Below, piece by piece: positions 17,463 through 26,186 of a stretch of 64,000 nt of DNA. The notes under the pieces were generated by a model that ran no database searches, was not told the origin of the DNA, and worked only from the letters and a program-made list of their open reading frames with translations. The position numbers and the translations under genes were made by a program. How positions within the stretch are numbered: the stretch's first letter is position 1; each line of letters starts with the position of its first letter. Source of the DNA: Micromonospora sp. FIMYZ51 (GTDB lineage Bacteria; Actinomycetota; Actinomycetes; Mycobacteriales; Micromonosporaceae); assembly GCF_038246755.1 (NCBI RefSeq), contig NZ_CP134706.1, positions 4,836,001-4,900,000 on the forward strand, read 5' to 3'.

Positions 17463-17487
17463 CCTCCGAGCTACCGGGGGAACCTCA
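17463..17487 (-). repeat. IS3 inverted repeat, transposase 5' side
   Basis: On the minus strand it begins TGAGGTTCCCCCGGTAGCTC, matching the left end at 16139. It lies about 40 bp upstream of OrfA and probably contains its promoter. Confidence 0.75.
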
Positions 17488-17983
17488 CCTGGTGGGCCAT
17501 CCACCTCACCGGCCACACCCTCCGACTCGCCTTCCCCGGTCTCAGGGCAACCATCCAGGCAATCATCAATGGCCGACCCGCCACGTAAGCACAAACCGAC
17601 GCACCGGACGTCCCTCTCCGAGGCACCGGAGTGGCTGTCACGCATGGCGGGCTGGTGTCGGGGTACCGGCACAAATACCAAGCCAGATACGACTTGAAGC
17701 GCAGACCCTGGGCACGTCAGCCCACCCCCGGTGATCGACTATCTTTGCCGACCATCGAATCTCGCGCGGCCTCCCCGACGATAACCCTGCGTAACGAACC
17801 TCTCCGAGTGTCGAAAGTCGGTCGCTTCCGGATCTGCCGATGAGCGTGCGTCCCTCCCATGCCACCAGACAGCGACAGTTTGCGGTGATTATATTCTGCG
17901 CTACACGTGATCCGTGCCGTTTACCGAAACGCGAGTGCCGTAATCGCCAAGGCGTCCGAGAAGTTGTCGCCCCACACCAGCGA
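17488..17983. other. IS-adjacent region with a gene remnant
   Basis: Directly after the IS, the frame 17490-17588 reads WWAIHLTGHTLRLAFPGL and on to INGRPAT and a TAA. This looks like the 3' end of a gene cut off by the IS or by an associated deletion. The rest, about 400 bp, shows nothing I can name and is less GC-rich than the transfer module. Confidence 0.4.
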
Positions 17984-19153
17984 CTACGGACGCCACCTCG
18001 CCAAGAACTCTGCGACCACCGCCGTAACCTCACCCACATCCGACGCGAATGATTCCCAGGTATGCCCCGGCAGCAGGGCTTCAACTAGGCCACACATTGG
18101 CATCGTCAAGTCAGGTTGAAGCCTTGGATCGTTCATTTCATAGTGAACACATCGGTTTCGGATCTTCAGGCCCGCGGTCGAAACTATTCGTTTGGCTGGA
18201 TCGCCGTCAAGTATTGTCTGCAGCTGCGTGATCGCTGGTGACACTAAGTCTGGATACAAGCCAGCAATTCGGCGAAGTGCGGTCAGGCAGTGGTACGCGG
18301 TTATCGTCTGCGCTCGAAAGACTGCCCCCTGGTGCCCGTGGGCAGTAAGTGGAAGAACAAGTCTAGATGTATTGAGATCTGCTTCGATTAGAAGCAACAA
18401 CATCTTCAATTCCAGTGGAAAAATGGTCTCGAACCGGCCGGCAAGGTATCGATGCGCTCGGCAGTCACGTGTGCGGATCGTCAGGCTGGAGAAGTCGATG
18501 GTGGCCTCGGGCTCGTCAATGACGAATGTGGCACCGCACATCACGGCGACTGCACCACCCCATTCACTTGAGACTTCAGCTAGCGCCTGGCCGATCTTGT
18601 TGAGATCCTGCTCGCTTGGATTTATCCCCAGCCGATACGAGGCTGGCACTGTAGCGCCTATGAGTGAGTCGCCAAGGAAGTACAGGCCCAGGTCCGTCTC
18701 TGCCCAGCGAACCCACCACCGAGCCTTACCGGTGAAGGCATCTCGATGCATGGCCAGTGCGTCGCGGAACTCCGCCAGCACATCGGGCAGAGTCTTCTTA
18801 TTATCGTCCGGGATCTTAGTAGTATGCCGGCTGCGCGCAGTTATCGCCGCGTATTTATCAGACAGTTGGGCGGCGAACTCCGGGATACCCACGTACCTGG
18901 AGGTGGAACGGATAGCCGTCGCGCCCTCGTGTGCGATGCGTACGAAGTGGTGGCTTAAGAATAATCCTGCGTAGCCTGTGACAAGATTATCTAATGCTGT
19001 CGATCGGGCGAGGTCGGCTACCCATCTCCCGTCCTCGTACATCAGCTTTCGCGCCGCCCAGCCGCGAAGCTCATCCATGTCTATTCCTGGCCCTGGACGG
19101 ATCGGGACATGGAGCGGAAAGGTCGTCCCCTGAGCCGGGTGTAATTCGGTCAT
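17984..19153 (-). CDS. Cargo protein of unknown function with HEPN-like motif
   Basis: The start is ATG 19153, which has AGGAG seven bases upstream; an ATG 39 bases earlier has no signal. The 389-residue protein is mostly helical, has no signal peptide, and has one hydrophobic segment (LELKMLLLLIEADL). Near the C-terminus LKIRNRCVHYE contains RN-x3-H (Arg 332, Asn 333, His 337), the RxxxxH signature of HEPN domains, many of which are RNases in phage defence or toxin systems. The motif is short and could be coincidental. GC and codon use are lower than in the transfer module, indicating separate origin. It stands alone on the minus strand. Confidence 0.6.
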   Translation of the reverse strand: MTELHPAQGTTFPLHVPIRPGPGIDMDELRGWAARKLMYEDGRWVADLARSTALDNLVTGYAGLFLSHHFVRIAHEGATAIRSTSRYVGIPEFAAQLSDKYAAITARSRHTTKIPDDNKKTLPDVLAEFRDALAMHRDAFTGKARWWVRWAETDLGLYFLGDSLIGATVPASYRLGINPSEQDLNKIGQALAEVSSEWGGAVAVMCGATFVIDEPEATIDFSSLTIRTRDCRAHRYLAGRFETIFPLELKMLLLLIEADLNTSRLVLPLTAHGHQGAVFRAQTITAYHCLTALRRIAGLYPDLVSPAITQLQTILDGDPAKRIVSTAGLKIRNRCVHYEMNDPRLQPDLTMPMCGLVEALLPGHTWESFASDVGEVTAVVAEFLARWRP

Positions 19154-19612
19154 CGCGACTCCTAAATTTGGCGGCTCGTGGCATGTGCCCACCTTCAGAC
19201 CGGCAGGCTCCGACTAGTGTTCCTGGCGGTCCGTGGATTGAGGTGACGCCTATAGTGCTCGGCGAGCAGAGATCGCCGCTGCGCTCTGTCGAGCGCCAGA
19301 ATGGATGCCGGGCCTGCTCTGCGCGGCTGCCGCTTGGCAATAGGTAGACCTACGGCTGAACAGCCTGCTAATTATAAGACCATCGACAACAACGCCCCTA
19401 GACCTTTTTCGGGTCAATGTCATGAATGACCTCCGCAGGTTCGTTACCCTCCAGGTCGGGCAGACTATCCGCCTACAGCGTCAATCGCTACCGAGTTAAA
19501 ACTCACGCGAGTCGTGACGGCGTACTGATCTGCCACAAAGGAGGCGTGGCGATCCGAGCAGGTCCGACACACCTATCTGGTCCTGCCAGCTGGGCATGCC
19601 GGCCTTCGCTCT
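19154..19612. other. Gap of about 460 bp, no gene seen
   Basis: The stretch holds the upstream region of the HEPN-motif gene and an AT-richer part near 19360-19400. I see no supported gene or RNA. Confidence 0.4.
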
Positions 19613-20008
19613 TTAGGAGGCCGCTTCGTAGCAGCGCTCGCGTTCCTGCTGCCACAACTCGTCATCGCTCAGCGAAACATACTCGGGTCGCATCTTTCGA
19701 GCGAGGCCGTAGAAGCCCGAACTCGGTCGGTCGGTGCTGCGGGAGACGACCAGCGCGCTCCACAGCGGCTCACCTTTGTCGAACGCTCGACGGGAGACTC
19801 TATCGAGCGGCTGGCTCAGGAAGTCCGGCCTGGTTTCCACCCGCTTTGCGAGGGGGCCATAGCCGATCAGTCCCTTCGCTGTAGCGACGCCGAAAAGGAT
19901 GTCCGCGATGCTGTCAACTCGGTCGACCTCGAACGTCTCAGCCATCCGGCCACGGTAGAGCAAGTCTGACCTGTGACGGTTCAGCTGATCCGCCAGACAT
20001 ATGGCCAT
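19613..20008 (-). CDS. Small protein of unknown function
   Basis: The 131-residue frame may start at ATG 20008 or at the internal ATG giving MAETFEVDRVDSI; neither has a clear ribosome site. The C-terminal 90 residues are compact (GYGPLAKRVETRPDFLSQPLD, EPLWSALVVSR, GFYGLARKMR) and resemble a conserved C-terminal module of uncharacterised actinobacterial proteins that I know only as hypothetical. No catalytic motif is seen. Confidence 0.5.
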   Translation of the reverse strand: MAICLADQLNRHRSDLLYRGRMAETFEVDRVDSIADILFGVATAKGLIGYGPLAKRVETRPDFLSQPLDRVSRRAFDKGEPLWSALVVSRSTDRPSSGFYGLARKMRPEYVSLSDDELWQQERERCYEAAS

Positions 20009-20115
20009 CCGGATGCTTTGAAGTGTCCCCTTCTGCCGCGCCCGGTGCGCTGCGTCACGTACGGGGCGGCTGACGCCGAGGACCGCTGACCGCCAATGAG
20101 CGGTACGGTTCGGCG

Positions 20116-20640
20116 GTGTCTGCCACCGACAGGCAACCGTTGATCTTCATTGACATCGACGGTGTGCTCATTCCGCTGCGGGCCCGACCTATCGGTGCCG
20201 GCCGTCAGCGCAGCGGCAGCGTGGGCGACGGTCGCGACTGTTACGGCAATCCTCTGCTGGATCGCCTCGAACCCGACGACGGTCGCCGGCTACTGGCCCT
20301 GCCGGGTGACTTGGTGTGGGCGAGTACGTGGATGGTCGAGGCGAACGAGGTGGTGGCACCTCGGCTCGGCCTACCCGCCCTGCCCGTGGTCGACTGGATC
20401 GACGACGACGAACAACCACCGTACGGCGTGCACTGGAAGACCGCCTCGTTGGCGCGGTGGGCGGCGGGGCGTCCGTTCGTCTGGCTCGACGACGAGATCA
20501 CCGACGCCGACCGGCGATGGGTCGCCGCCCGCCATCCACACCCGTCGCTGCTGCACCGCATCGACCCGCACCTGGGACTGACCGACACCGACCTGACGGC
20601 AGTGCGGCAGTGGCTCGACCACCGTGACAAGGCAGCGTGA
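20116..20640 (+). CDS. HAD-like domain protein
   Basis: The 174-residue protein begins at GTG 20116. LIFIDIDGVL (about residues 9-18) is HAD motif I with both Asp; WASTW gives motif II; FVWLDDEITDADRRW is motif IV. It is short and lacks an obvious cap, as in the HAD_18-type proteins common in actinobacteria, for which a phosphatase role is assumed but not shown. Its last 37 residues are duplicated in degraded form at about 32190-32285. The stop overlaps an upstream extension of the next frame. Confidence 0.72.
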   Translation: MSATDRQPLIFIDIDGVLIPLRARPIGAGRQRSGSVGDGRDCYGNPLLDRLEPDDGRRLLALPGDLVWASTWMVEANEVVAPRLGLPALPVVDWIDDDEQPPYGVHWKTASLARWAAGRPFVWLDDEITDADRRWVAARHPHPSLLHRIDPHLGLTDTDLTAVRQWLDHRDKAA

Positions 20641-20774
20641 TCCGCTGCGCTGTCCATCGTGAGATCGGCTCGTCGGCTCATGCCCGCGAGCCGCCCGCTG
20701 TGCAGCGTCCCGCCGGGCCGGTCCTGGTTCCGGTCCGGACGTGGCCGATGGGCGTGCGTCGTATCGTGTTGGCC

Positions 20775-21302
20775 ATGATCGAGGCCGTTGCGCCGAGGAC
20801 GCGTAATCGCAGAGGCACGATCGCCCTCGTGTTGGCGTGCGTGAGTCTGCTTCTGTCGCTGATCGCGTGCGGCGTGGTGGGGCTGTCCGTCGGTAGCGAC
20901 GGAATAGATCTGCTGCCAGTGCAGTCCGGGCCGGAGGTCGCCAGCGCGGCTCAGGTGGAAGCCATCGCTCAGGTGACCCTGCCGCCCGGCAGCGTGCTGC
21001 TGGTCGCGGTGTACCGCAACGGGCTGGAAACCCAACTCTCGGCCAAGTTCCGCATACCCCGCACCGAACTCGACGCCTTCGTCGCCACGGCGAATTTCAC
21101 GGCGGCTCTCGCACCAGGGCTTCGGGCAGTCGACGCCACGCACAACATCGGTGGCGGCAACACGTGGGATCCCGAAACCGCCACGATCATTGCCGGCCTC
21201 GACGAGGAGCAGCCACTCGCGGACGGCACCCGCCGAGCGCTCCTGGTCGACCTCGACGCACCCGATGCAGTCACCGTCTACCTGTACGCCAGCCGCGGCT
21301 GA
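20775..21302 (+). CDS. Membrane-anchored protein of unknown function
   Basis: From ATG 20775 the 175-residue product has a short basic N-terminus, one hydrophobic segment (IALVLACVSLLLSLIACGVVGL, residues about 14-35) and an extracellular domain of about 140 residues. LIAC could pass for a lipobox but sits inside the hydrophobic run, so an uncleaved anchor is more likely. The C-terminus (RRALLVDLDAPDAVTVYLYASRG) is beta-strand like. No family is recognised, no clear ribosome site is present, and the start could be further upstream. Confidence 0.55.
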   Translation: MIEAVAPRTRNRRGTIALVLACVSLLLSLIACGVVGLSVGSDGIDLLPVQSGPEVASAAQVEAIAQVTLPPGSVLLVAVYRNGLETQLSAKFRIPRTELDAFVATANFTAALAPGLRAVDATHNIGGGNTWDPETATIIAGLDEEQPLADGTRRALLVDLDAPDAVTVYLYASRG

Positions 21303-21365
21303 ACCCCTTCAGGAATACCCTTCGCCGCAAGCAGCGGACGCCGGACACCGGGTACGGTTCGGACT

Positions 21366-21854
21366 TCAGTGCCCACCGGACAGTGCCTGCGTGATGTCCT
21401 GCCGTAGCTGCACCGCTTCGTCGTCGCCGTCGACCAGCAGCAACACCGTGAACGGGGTCACCTGCCCTTCCGGTCGGCCGAGCGGGCTGGCCCAGTGGCG
21501 AACTGCCCGGGCGAGGACACGGAGGAGCGTGTGCCGGTCCTGGATGCTGTCCGACAACAGCTGGGGCGCGTTGTCGACGATCACCAGGTAGCCGTCCGCC
21601 GGCAGCCAGTGCAGATCTCGGAGGCAGTCGGACAGTGCGTTCCAGTTCCAGCCGAAGTAGCTGGGGAAGAACAACGCGTCCGAGAAGTCGTAGAAGACAT
21701 GGCCGGCATCCGCCATCCTCGTGCCGTCAAGGCGGGCGACGACGAACCTGCCGGACGTCGGTAACACCGCCGCCAACTCCACCACGAAGCCGCGTGAGCA
21801 GACCAGGAGCGGATCACTCAAACCGTGCCACGCGTGGTCTGTCATCCTGTCCAC
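21366..21854 (-). CDS. Barstar-family RNase inhibitor
   Basis: The 162-residue protein carries the barstar signature YDFSDALFFPSYFGWNWNAL (around residues 55-75) and the WLPADGYLVIVDN strand. Barstars bind and block barnase-like ribonucleases. It is longer than classical barstar (about 90 residues) at both ends, as many actinobacterial members are. No barnase gene is next to it, so it is an orphan immunity-type gene. Start ATG 21854, or the ATG four codons later. Confidence 0.8.
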   Translation of the reverse strand: MDRMTDHAWHGLSDPLLVCSRGFVVELAAVLPTSGRFVVARLDGTRMADAGHVFYDFSDALFFPSYFGWNWNALSDCLRDLHWLPADGYLVIVDNAPQLLSDSIQDRHTLLRVLARAVRHWASPLGRPEGQVTPFTVLLLVDGDDEAVQLRQDITQALSGGH

Positions 21855-21908
21855 CTCGATCGACGTCCTCCCCAGCTATCGCGGCCCCATGGTGTCACCG
21901 GCGTCCGG

Positions 21909-22114
21909 ATCTGCCGCTCCGGGGGCCGGCGTTCATCGCCGGTGGTGACGCATGGTGATGCATGACCATCTCCCCTGCTTCAGCTTCCGGTGTCGTACCT
22001 GGTATCCAACTCGTTGTGCGAGCTGCGGTGTCGGCCTTCCTGGGCCACTACCGGGGGCAGACACGCGTCATACCGAGTCCGACCTGCAAGTCTTCCTCCG
22101 CTGGTGCACCATGA
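21909..22114 (+). repeat. Truncated copy of the tyrosine recombinase 5' region
   Basis: About 205 bp closely match 24829-25035, the promoter and first 50 codons of the intact recombinase at 24884. ATG 21962 opens MTISPASASGVVPGIQLVVR and AAVSAFLGHYRGQTRV; a one-base deletion near 22053 then breaks the frame, and similarity ends soon after a Trp-Cys codon pair near 22110. The two copies are direct repeats bracketing 22.1-24.8 kb. Confidence 0.75.
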
Positions 22115-22216
22115 CCAAGACTCTCACCCTGAGCTTGAAGCAATCGGCGTTAGGTGACGGCTGAACAACTCCGCTTCGGTGTGGGGCGGTGGGAGAACCT
22201 GCACCGGGCGCTGGGG

Positions 22217-23143
22217 TCACCGCCCCGGTGGCGTCGCGTACTCGGAGACGATGTCATCGATGACGCGGTGGGCCTCTGCAGCCACAGCCCGGTCGTCGTG
22301 TACTGCGCCTGCGTAGACGATCAGAGCTTTCCACAGCGCCCAGGCCCGTCCGCGGGCCCAGGTCGCCGGGTCGACATCGAGCCGGGCGCGGAAGGCCTCA
22401 CGGCTCGGGCCGGACAGCAGCGTCCACGCGATCGCCACATCGCACGCCGGGTCGCCAACACCGCAGGTGCCGAAGTCGATGACGGCGGCGAGCGCGCCGT
22501 TGCGGATCAGCAGATTGCCTGGGGCCACGTCGCCGTGGAACCACACCGGGCGACCGTCCCACACCGCCCCCAGCGCCGACCGCCAGATCTCGGTGACGAT
22601 CTCGCGGGGTATCCGGCCGCCCAGGACCTCGACCGCCCAGCGGACCTGAGGGTCGTAGACGCGCAGCGGCCCACCACGAAACCAGTTGTGCAGACCCGGC
22701 TGCGGACCCTCGGTCGGATCGACGCGGCGCAACGCGACGAGAAACGCGGCCAGAACCTCCGCGAACCCGGTCAGGTCACCGATGCCATCGAGACGAGCGG
22801 GTTCCCCGTCGATCCACTCGTAGACCGACCAGCCGAAGCCGTACCCGTCGGCGGGCACACCACGCGCCACCGGCACGGGTACCGGCAGCGGCAGCCGCGG
22901 CGCGAGTACCGGCAGCCAACGATGTTCCTTCTCAACTGCCAGGGCGTACTCCTGCGCGGTGGGCAGCCGTACCGACAAGCGCTCACCCAACCGGAACGTC
23001 TGATTGTCCCAACCATCGCACGGCACAGGCCGCACGGGCAGATCGGCCCACTGCGGAAACTGACTCGCCACCAGCCGGCGCACCACCGCTGCGTCAACGA
23101 GGCGGCGAACCGGTACCGGAACGGTATCTGGATCGGCGCTCAC
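22217..23143 (-). CDS. Aminoglycoside phosphotransferase-family kinase
   Basis: The 308-residue protein has the APH/choline-kinase fold signatures: WFHGDVAPGNLLI (Brenner motif with catalytic Asp) and VIDFGTCGVGDPACD (metal-binding Asp), plus a WDNQTFRLGE nucleotide-binding loop and VEKEHRWLP. Members phosphorylate aminoglycosides or other small molecules; the substrate cannot be read from sequence, and a resistance role is not established. It is on the minus strand inside the segment bracketed by recombinase repeats. Confidence 0.82.
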   Translation of the reverse strand: MSADPDTVPVPVRRLVDAAVVRRLVASQFPQWADLPVRPVPCDGWDNQTFRLGERLSVRLPTAQEYALAVEKEHRWLPVLAPRLPLPVPVPVARGVPADGYGFGWSVYEWIDGEPARLDGIGDLTGFAEVLAAFLVALRRVDPTEGPQPGLHNWFRGGPLRVYDPQVRWAVEVLGGRIPREIVTEIWRSALGAVWDGRPVWFHGDVAPGNLLIRNGALAAVIDFGTCGVGDPACDVAIAWTLLSGPSREAFRARLDVDPATWARGRAWALWKALIVYAGAVHDDRAVAAEAHRVIDDIVSEYATPPGR

Positions 23144-23488
23144 ACCCCCAACCTCACAAAACGCACCAGCGGTGACAACCGATTTTCACCCCGCAACGCG
23201 CGTTCATGGTGCAGCTACCTCACGATGACATGCTGCCGAACAACCTGCGGAAAGACGGCGTCCGCTTCTGCCGCCAACCGAACGCTACGTACCGTTACCG
23301 GCAAATAAGTGCCGACACGCTCGGTTGCTCTAACTGACGAGTGCGCATCATTCCCCAGCCGATGACTTGCCCGCAACCTTGTCTCTACACCAGTAGGTTT
23401 TCTACTCGGCCTTCAACATCGCAGTGCAGAGCTACCCGGTGTTGAGGCCGTGCCCTAGCCTGAAACCACCGACTGCGGAGGGAGCGCA
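23144..23488. other. Gap of about 345 bp, no gene seen
   Basis: The region lies between divergent genes and must hold both promoters. I see no convincing operator, RNA or ORF. Confidence 0.35.
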
Positions 23489-24184
23489 ATGGGCATTCCT
23501 GGCGGCGGCGCGTCTGCATCGTTGTTAAAGCGAAAAGTGCGGATCCGCCAACTTAAACCCGATCAGACTGCGCAGGGCGACGCTGCGATCATGATCGCAA
23601 TGTCAGAGATTAACAGCACAAGAGACTTTCTTGTGCTCGGCAACACTCAGGCGGGATCGCGTTTCAATTACTATTTACTGCTGTTTTCGGCCGGGTACGC
23701 TGGTGCAGGGGCGCTGATTGGCTCTCCATCCGCCGATCGGCACTTGAACTTGACGATCCTGGTCAGCGTCTCGGCCGCCCTGCTTGCTGTCGGCCTCTTA
23801 ACCTTTGAGCGACTCGCCAAGTCTGATGTAACTCGCCTCGAGTACCTGGTAATGATTGATCTTTACCGAGAATTCCTATTGACAAAGGCGCCGGAGTTGA
23901 GGCCGTACACATTGCTGCCAGTGCAGATGCCCGGTGCTCCCATTCGGGATTGGAAGGTCCAGTCTGCGTACAAAAATCTTGCGACCACAACTTCAATCAT
24001 GAACTCGCTTGCGGCTGCGGTCGCGGTCGCAGCCATAGCGCAAATGCCGGAAGGCGACTTATTCTTGACTATTGTATTCTCGCTTCCAATTCTCGCGCTA
24101 TCCCTCGCCGTGCAGACACTTTGGTTAAGAAGAACCCGCAGGCGGGGCGTCGCTGATTTAGAACGACGAATTAGGGGTCAATAG
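23489..24184 (+). CDS. Four-segment membrane protein of unknown function
   Basis: GGAGGGAG lies before ATG 23489. The 231-residue protein has two hydrophobic hairpins, at about residues 60-107 (YYLLLFSAGYAGAGALIG, LTILVSVSAALLAVGLL) and about 168-210 (IMNSLAAAVAVAAIAQM, FLTIVFSLPILALSLAV), with a helical 60-residue region between them and a basic tail. Low GC and frequent AT-ending codons set it apart from the flanking kinase. Hairpin membrane proteins next to small partners are often effectors in defence or stress systems, but no such link is shown. Confidence 0.65.
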   Translation: MGIPGGGASASLLKRKVRIRQLKPDQTAQGDAAIMIAMSEINSTRDFLVLGNTQAGSRFNYYLLLFSAGYAGAGALIGSPSADRHLNLTILVSVSAALLAVGLLTFERLAKSDVTRLEYLVMIDLYREFLLTKAPELRPYTLLPVQMPGAPIRDWKVQSAYKNLATTTSIMNSLAAAVAVAAIAQMPEGDLFLTIVFSLPILALSLAVQTLWLRRTRRRGVADLERRIRGQ

Positions 24185-24278
24185 GGCAGCTTTTCGCTGG
24201 CTGCAAACAAGAGCAAATCAGATCGCAGCAACCTAATTCTTGGTCAAAAAGATACTTGGCGACCTTTTGGCGGTTTAA

Positions 24279-24752
24279 ATGAGCGAGCTTGAGATTGTCG
24301 CAGCAGCAACTTTGGCCGGAGTGTCGGTAGCATCGATAGCAATATCGATCACAGCGCTTATGTACTCCCGCCGCGCCAACAAGGAATCCCGGCAATCCCG
24401 CAACCTTCAGGCGATCCTCGACCTGCACACGCGCCATATGTCCGAGGACATGATGCAGGTGCGGGGAGACCTAATCTACACAAGCAGGTATGACGATCTG
24501 CATGAGGCGGAGTACGGACGAGAACACGAAGCCCTGCACAGACTGCTGGGGATCTACGAGCTTCTGGGTGCCGTAACTCGCCGCAACCTTGCCGATAAGG
24601 ATCTAGTCTTCGACCTTTTTCCGATCTCTATCGCGGCTTGCTATGAGCGATCCGCGAATTATATTGAAAATTATCGAGCGCGCTCGAGTAACCCACGCTT
24701 CATGCACAATTTCGAATGGCTAGCGAAGGCATTCGAAAATGCGCGCCAATAA
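24279..24752 (+). CDS. DUF4760-like single-pass protein
   Basis: The 157-residue protein has one N-terminal membrane segment (EIVAAATLAGVSVASIAISITALMYS, about residues 5-30), a basic cytoplasmic junction, and a helical domain containing LHRLLGIYELLGAVTRRNL and YERSANYIENYRARSSNP. This layout matches DUF4760-type proteins. It starts 94 bp after the four-segment membrane gene on the same strand and shares its low GC, so the two may work together. Confidence 0.6.
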   Translation: MSELEIVAAATLAGVSVASIAISITALMYSRRANKESRQSRNLQAILDLHTRHMSEDMMQVRGDLIYTSRYDDLHEAEYGREHEALHRLLGIYELLGAVTRRNLADKDLVFDLFPISIAACYERSANYIENYRARSSNPRFMHNFEWLAKAFENARQ

Positions 24753-24828
24753 AGTGCCCTTGCGGCTCGACTTTGGGTGCGCCATTGGAGGCAGGGGCTG
24801 CTTCAGCTGCCGGCCCTGCGGCGTACTC

Positions 24829-25035
24829 ATCTGCCGCTCCGGGTGGACTGGTGTTCGTCACCGGTGGTGACGCACGGTGATGTATGGCTACCTCTCCTGC
24901 TTCGACTGCCCCTGTTGTACCGGCCGATCAACTCGTTGTGCGCGCCGCGGTGTCGGCCTTCCTGGGCCGTTACCGTGGCCAGACTCGCGTGCACACCGAG
25001 TCCGACCTACGCGTCTTCCTGCGCTGGTGCGCCGA
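24829..25035 (+). repeat. Intact-copy counterpart of the 21909-22114 repeat
   Basis: Direct repeat partner covering the upstream 55 bp and first 50 codons of the recombinase at 24884. Its presence on both sides of 22.1-24.8 kb suggests duplication or recombination between two recombinase copies. Confidence 0.75.
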
Positions 25036-25855
25036 TCACGACCTGGACCCGCTGGCTGCGGTGCGGGTGGATATCGAGCGGTACGTGCGCTGGCTGCAAG
25101 ACGTCCGCCGGTACCAACCCTCGACAGTCTCCCGCCGGCTGTCGGTCGTGGTCGGGTTCTATCGGGTCTGCGTCATCGACGCGATCCTGGAGCACTCGCC
25201 GGCCGACTACGTCCGCCGACCCACCGTGCCGGCCGAGTCACCGACCCTCGGACTCGGGCACCTACAGTTCGAAGCCCTGATCACCACCGCCCGCAAGTCC
25301 TCGAACCCGAACGACTTCGCCCTGGTCGCGCTCTTGGGTCTGCTCGGGCTGAGGATCTTCGAAGCGTGTGGGTCGAATATCGCCGATCTGGGCGAGGAAC
25401 ACGGCCACCGGGTGCTACGCGTACGTGGTAAAGGCGGCAAGGCTGTCCTCGTCCCGCTACCACCTGCGGTGGCCCGAGCCATCGACCGGGCCATCAACGA
25501 GCGCATCAGCGGGCCGATCCTGCGCAACACCCACGCTCGGCGGATGGACCGACACGCCGCCACCCGCCGACTCAAACACCTCGCCCACGCTGCGGGGATC
25601 CGGATGCCGAGGATGCACCCACACATGCTGCGCCACACCTTCGTCACCACCATGCTCGACGCCGGCGTCAGCCTCCGCGACGTGCAGATCGCCGCCCGCC
25701 ACGCCGACCCGAGAACCACGATGCGCTACGACCGCGCCCGCAAGAACCTCGACCGACACCCCAACTATATCCTGGCCGCGTACATGGCCTCCGGGACTAA
25801 GCAAGCGCTCGCGGCTTTGCCGATGTGCGCGCACCTGATAGTGGTGACCGATTAA
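24884..25855 (+). CDS. Tyrosine recombinase (XerC/D-like)
   Basis: The 323-residue protein has an N-terminal SAM-like domain (FLGRYRGQTRVHTESDLRVFL) and a full catalytic domain: Arg 157 in LGLRIFE, Lys in RGKGGKAV, H247-x-x-R250 in HMLRH, the second His in AARHADPRTTMRYD and Tyr 282. It is probably active. It has no excisionase neighbour and no tRNA next to it, so the target is unknown. The truncated duplicate at 21909 suggests it lies in a tandemly repeated cassette. Confidence 0.85.
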   Translation: MATSPASTAPVVPADQLVVRAAVSAFLGRYRGQTRVHTESDLRVFLRWCADHDLDPLAAVRVDIERYVRWLQDVRRYQPSTVSRRLSVVVGFYRVCVIDAILEHSPADYVRRPTVPAESPTLGLGHLQFEALITTARKSSNPNDFALVALLGLLGLRIFEACGSNIADLGEEHGHRVLRVRGKGGKAVLVPLPPAVARAIDRAINERISGPILRNTHARRMDRHAATRRLKHLAHAAGIRMPRMHPHMLRHTFVTTMLDAGVSLRDVQIAARHADPRTTMRYDRARKNLDRHPNYILAAYMASGTKQALAALPMCAHLIVVTD

Positions 25856-25972
25856 TACGGATCTTGCTTGGAGGGGCCGCCAACCATTTCCATCCGGCCG
25901 GACTGGTCGCCTTTACAGGCATACTCGACGACGTGTAGTCTGCCTCGTAGGTACGTTGGAAGGTAGGGAGGA

Positions 25973-26155
25973 ATGATGGCGTTGGTTTCCTTCATACGTT
26001 CTTCGAAGTGTGACCATTGCAACTGTGTTGAAGTGGGACATGCTGCTCAAGACGGGGCCGTGTACGTTAGAAACTCGAAAGAGCCAGATTGCGTTCTAAA
26101 GATCGAACCGCTAGCCTGGAATGCGTTCCTGGCATGGCTAAAGACGCCCTATTGA
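25973..26155 (+). CDS. DUF397 small protein
   Basis: The 60-residue product fits DUF397: FIRSSKCDHCNCVEVGH, VYVRNSKEPD, then a WNAFLAWLK end. Tandem ATGs at 25973 and 25976 follow AGGTAGGGAGGA. DUF397 genes are very common in actinobacteria, usually beside an XRE regulator they antagonise; no such partner is adjacent here. Confidence 0.78.
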   Translation: MMALVSFIRSSKCDHCNCVEVGHAAQDGAVYVRNSKEPDCVLKIEPLAWNAFLAWLKTPY

Positions 26156-26186
26156 CGGACCTGCAGTTCTCCGAGCGGCGTAACTA

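Larger units (their letters stand above)
16139..17487 (-). mobile_element. IS3-family insertion sequence, about 1349 bp
   Basis: The ends are inverted repeats. The left one from 16139 reads TGAGGTTCCCCCGGTTGGCC then GGAGG. The right one, read on the minus strand from 17487, gives TGAGGTTCCCCCGGTAGCTC then GGAGG. Both begin with TGA as usual in IS3. Inside are overlapping OrfA and OrfB on the minus strand. The three bases outside each end (AGC left, CCT right) do not match, so no target duplication is present. Confidence 0.82.

Noticed and set aside
20775..21302. Lipoprotein call for the membrane-anchored protein
   Set aside because: The LIAC motif lies within a long hydrophobic run instead of at its end, so an uncleaved membrane anchor is more likely.
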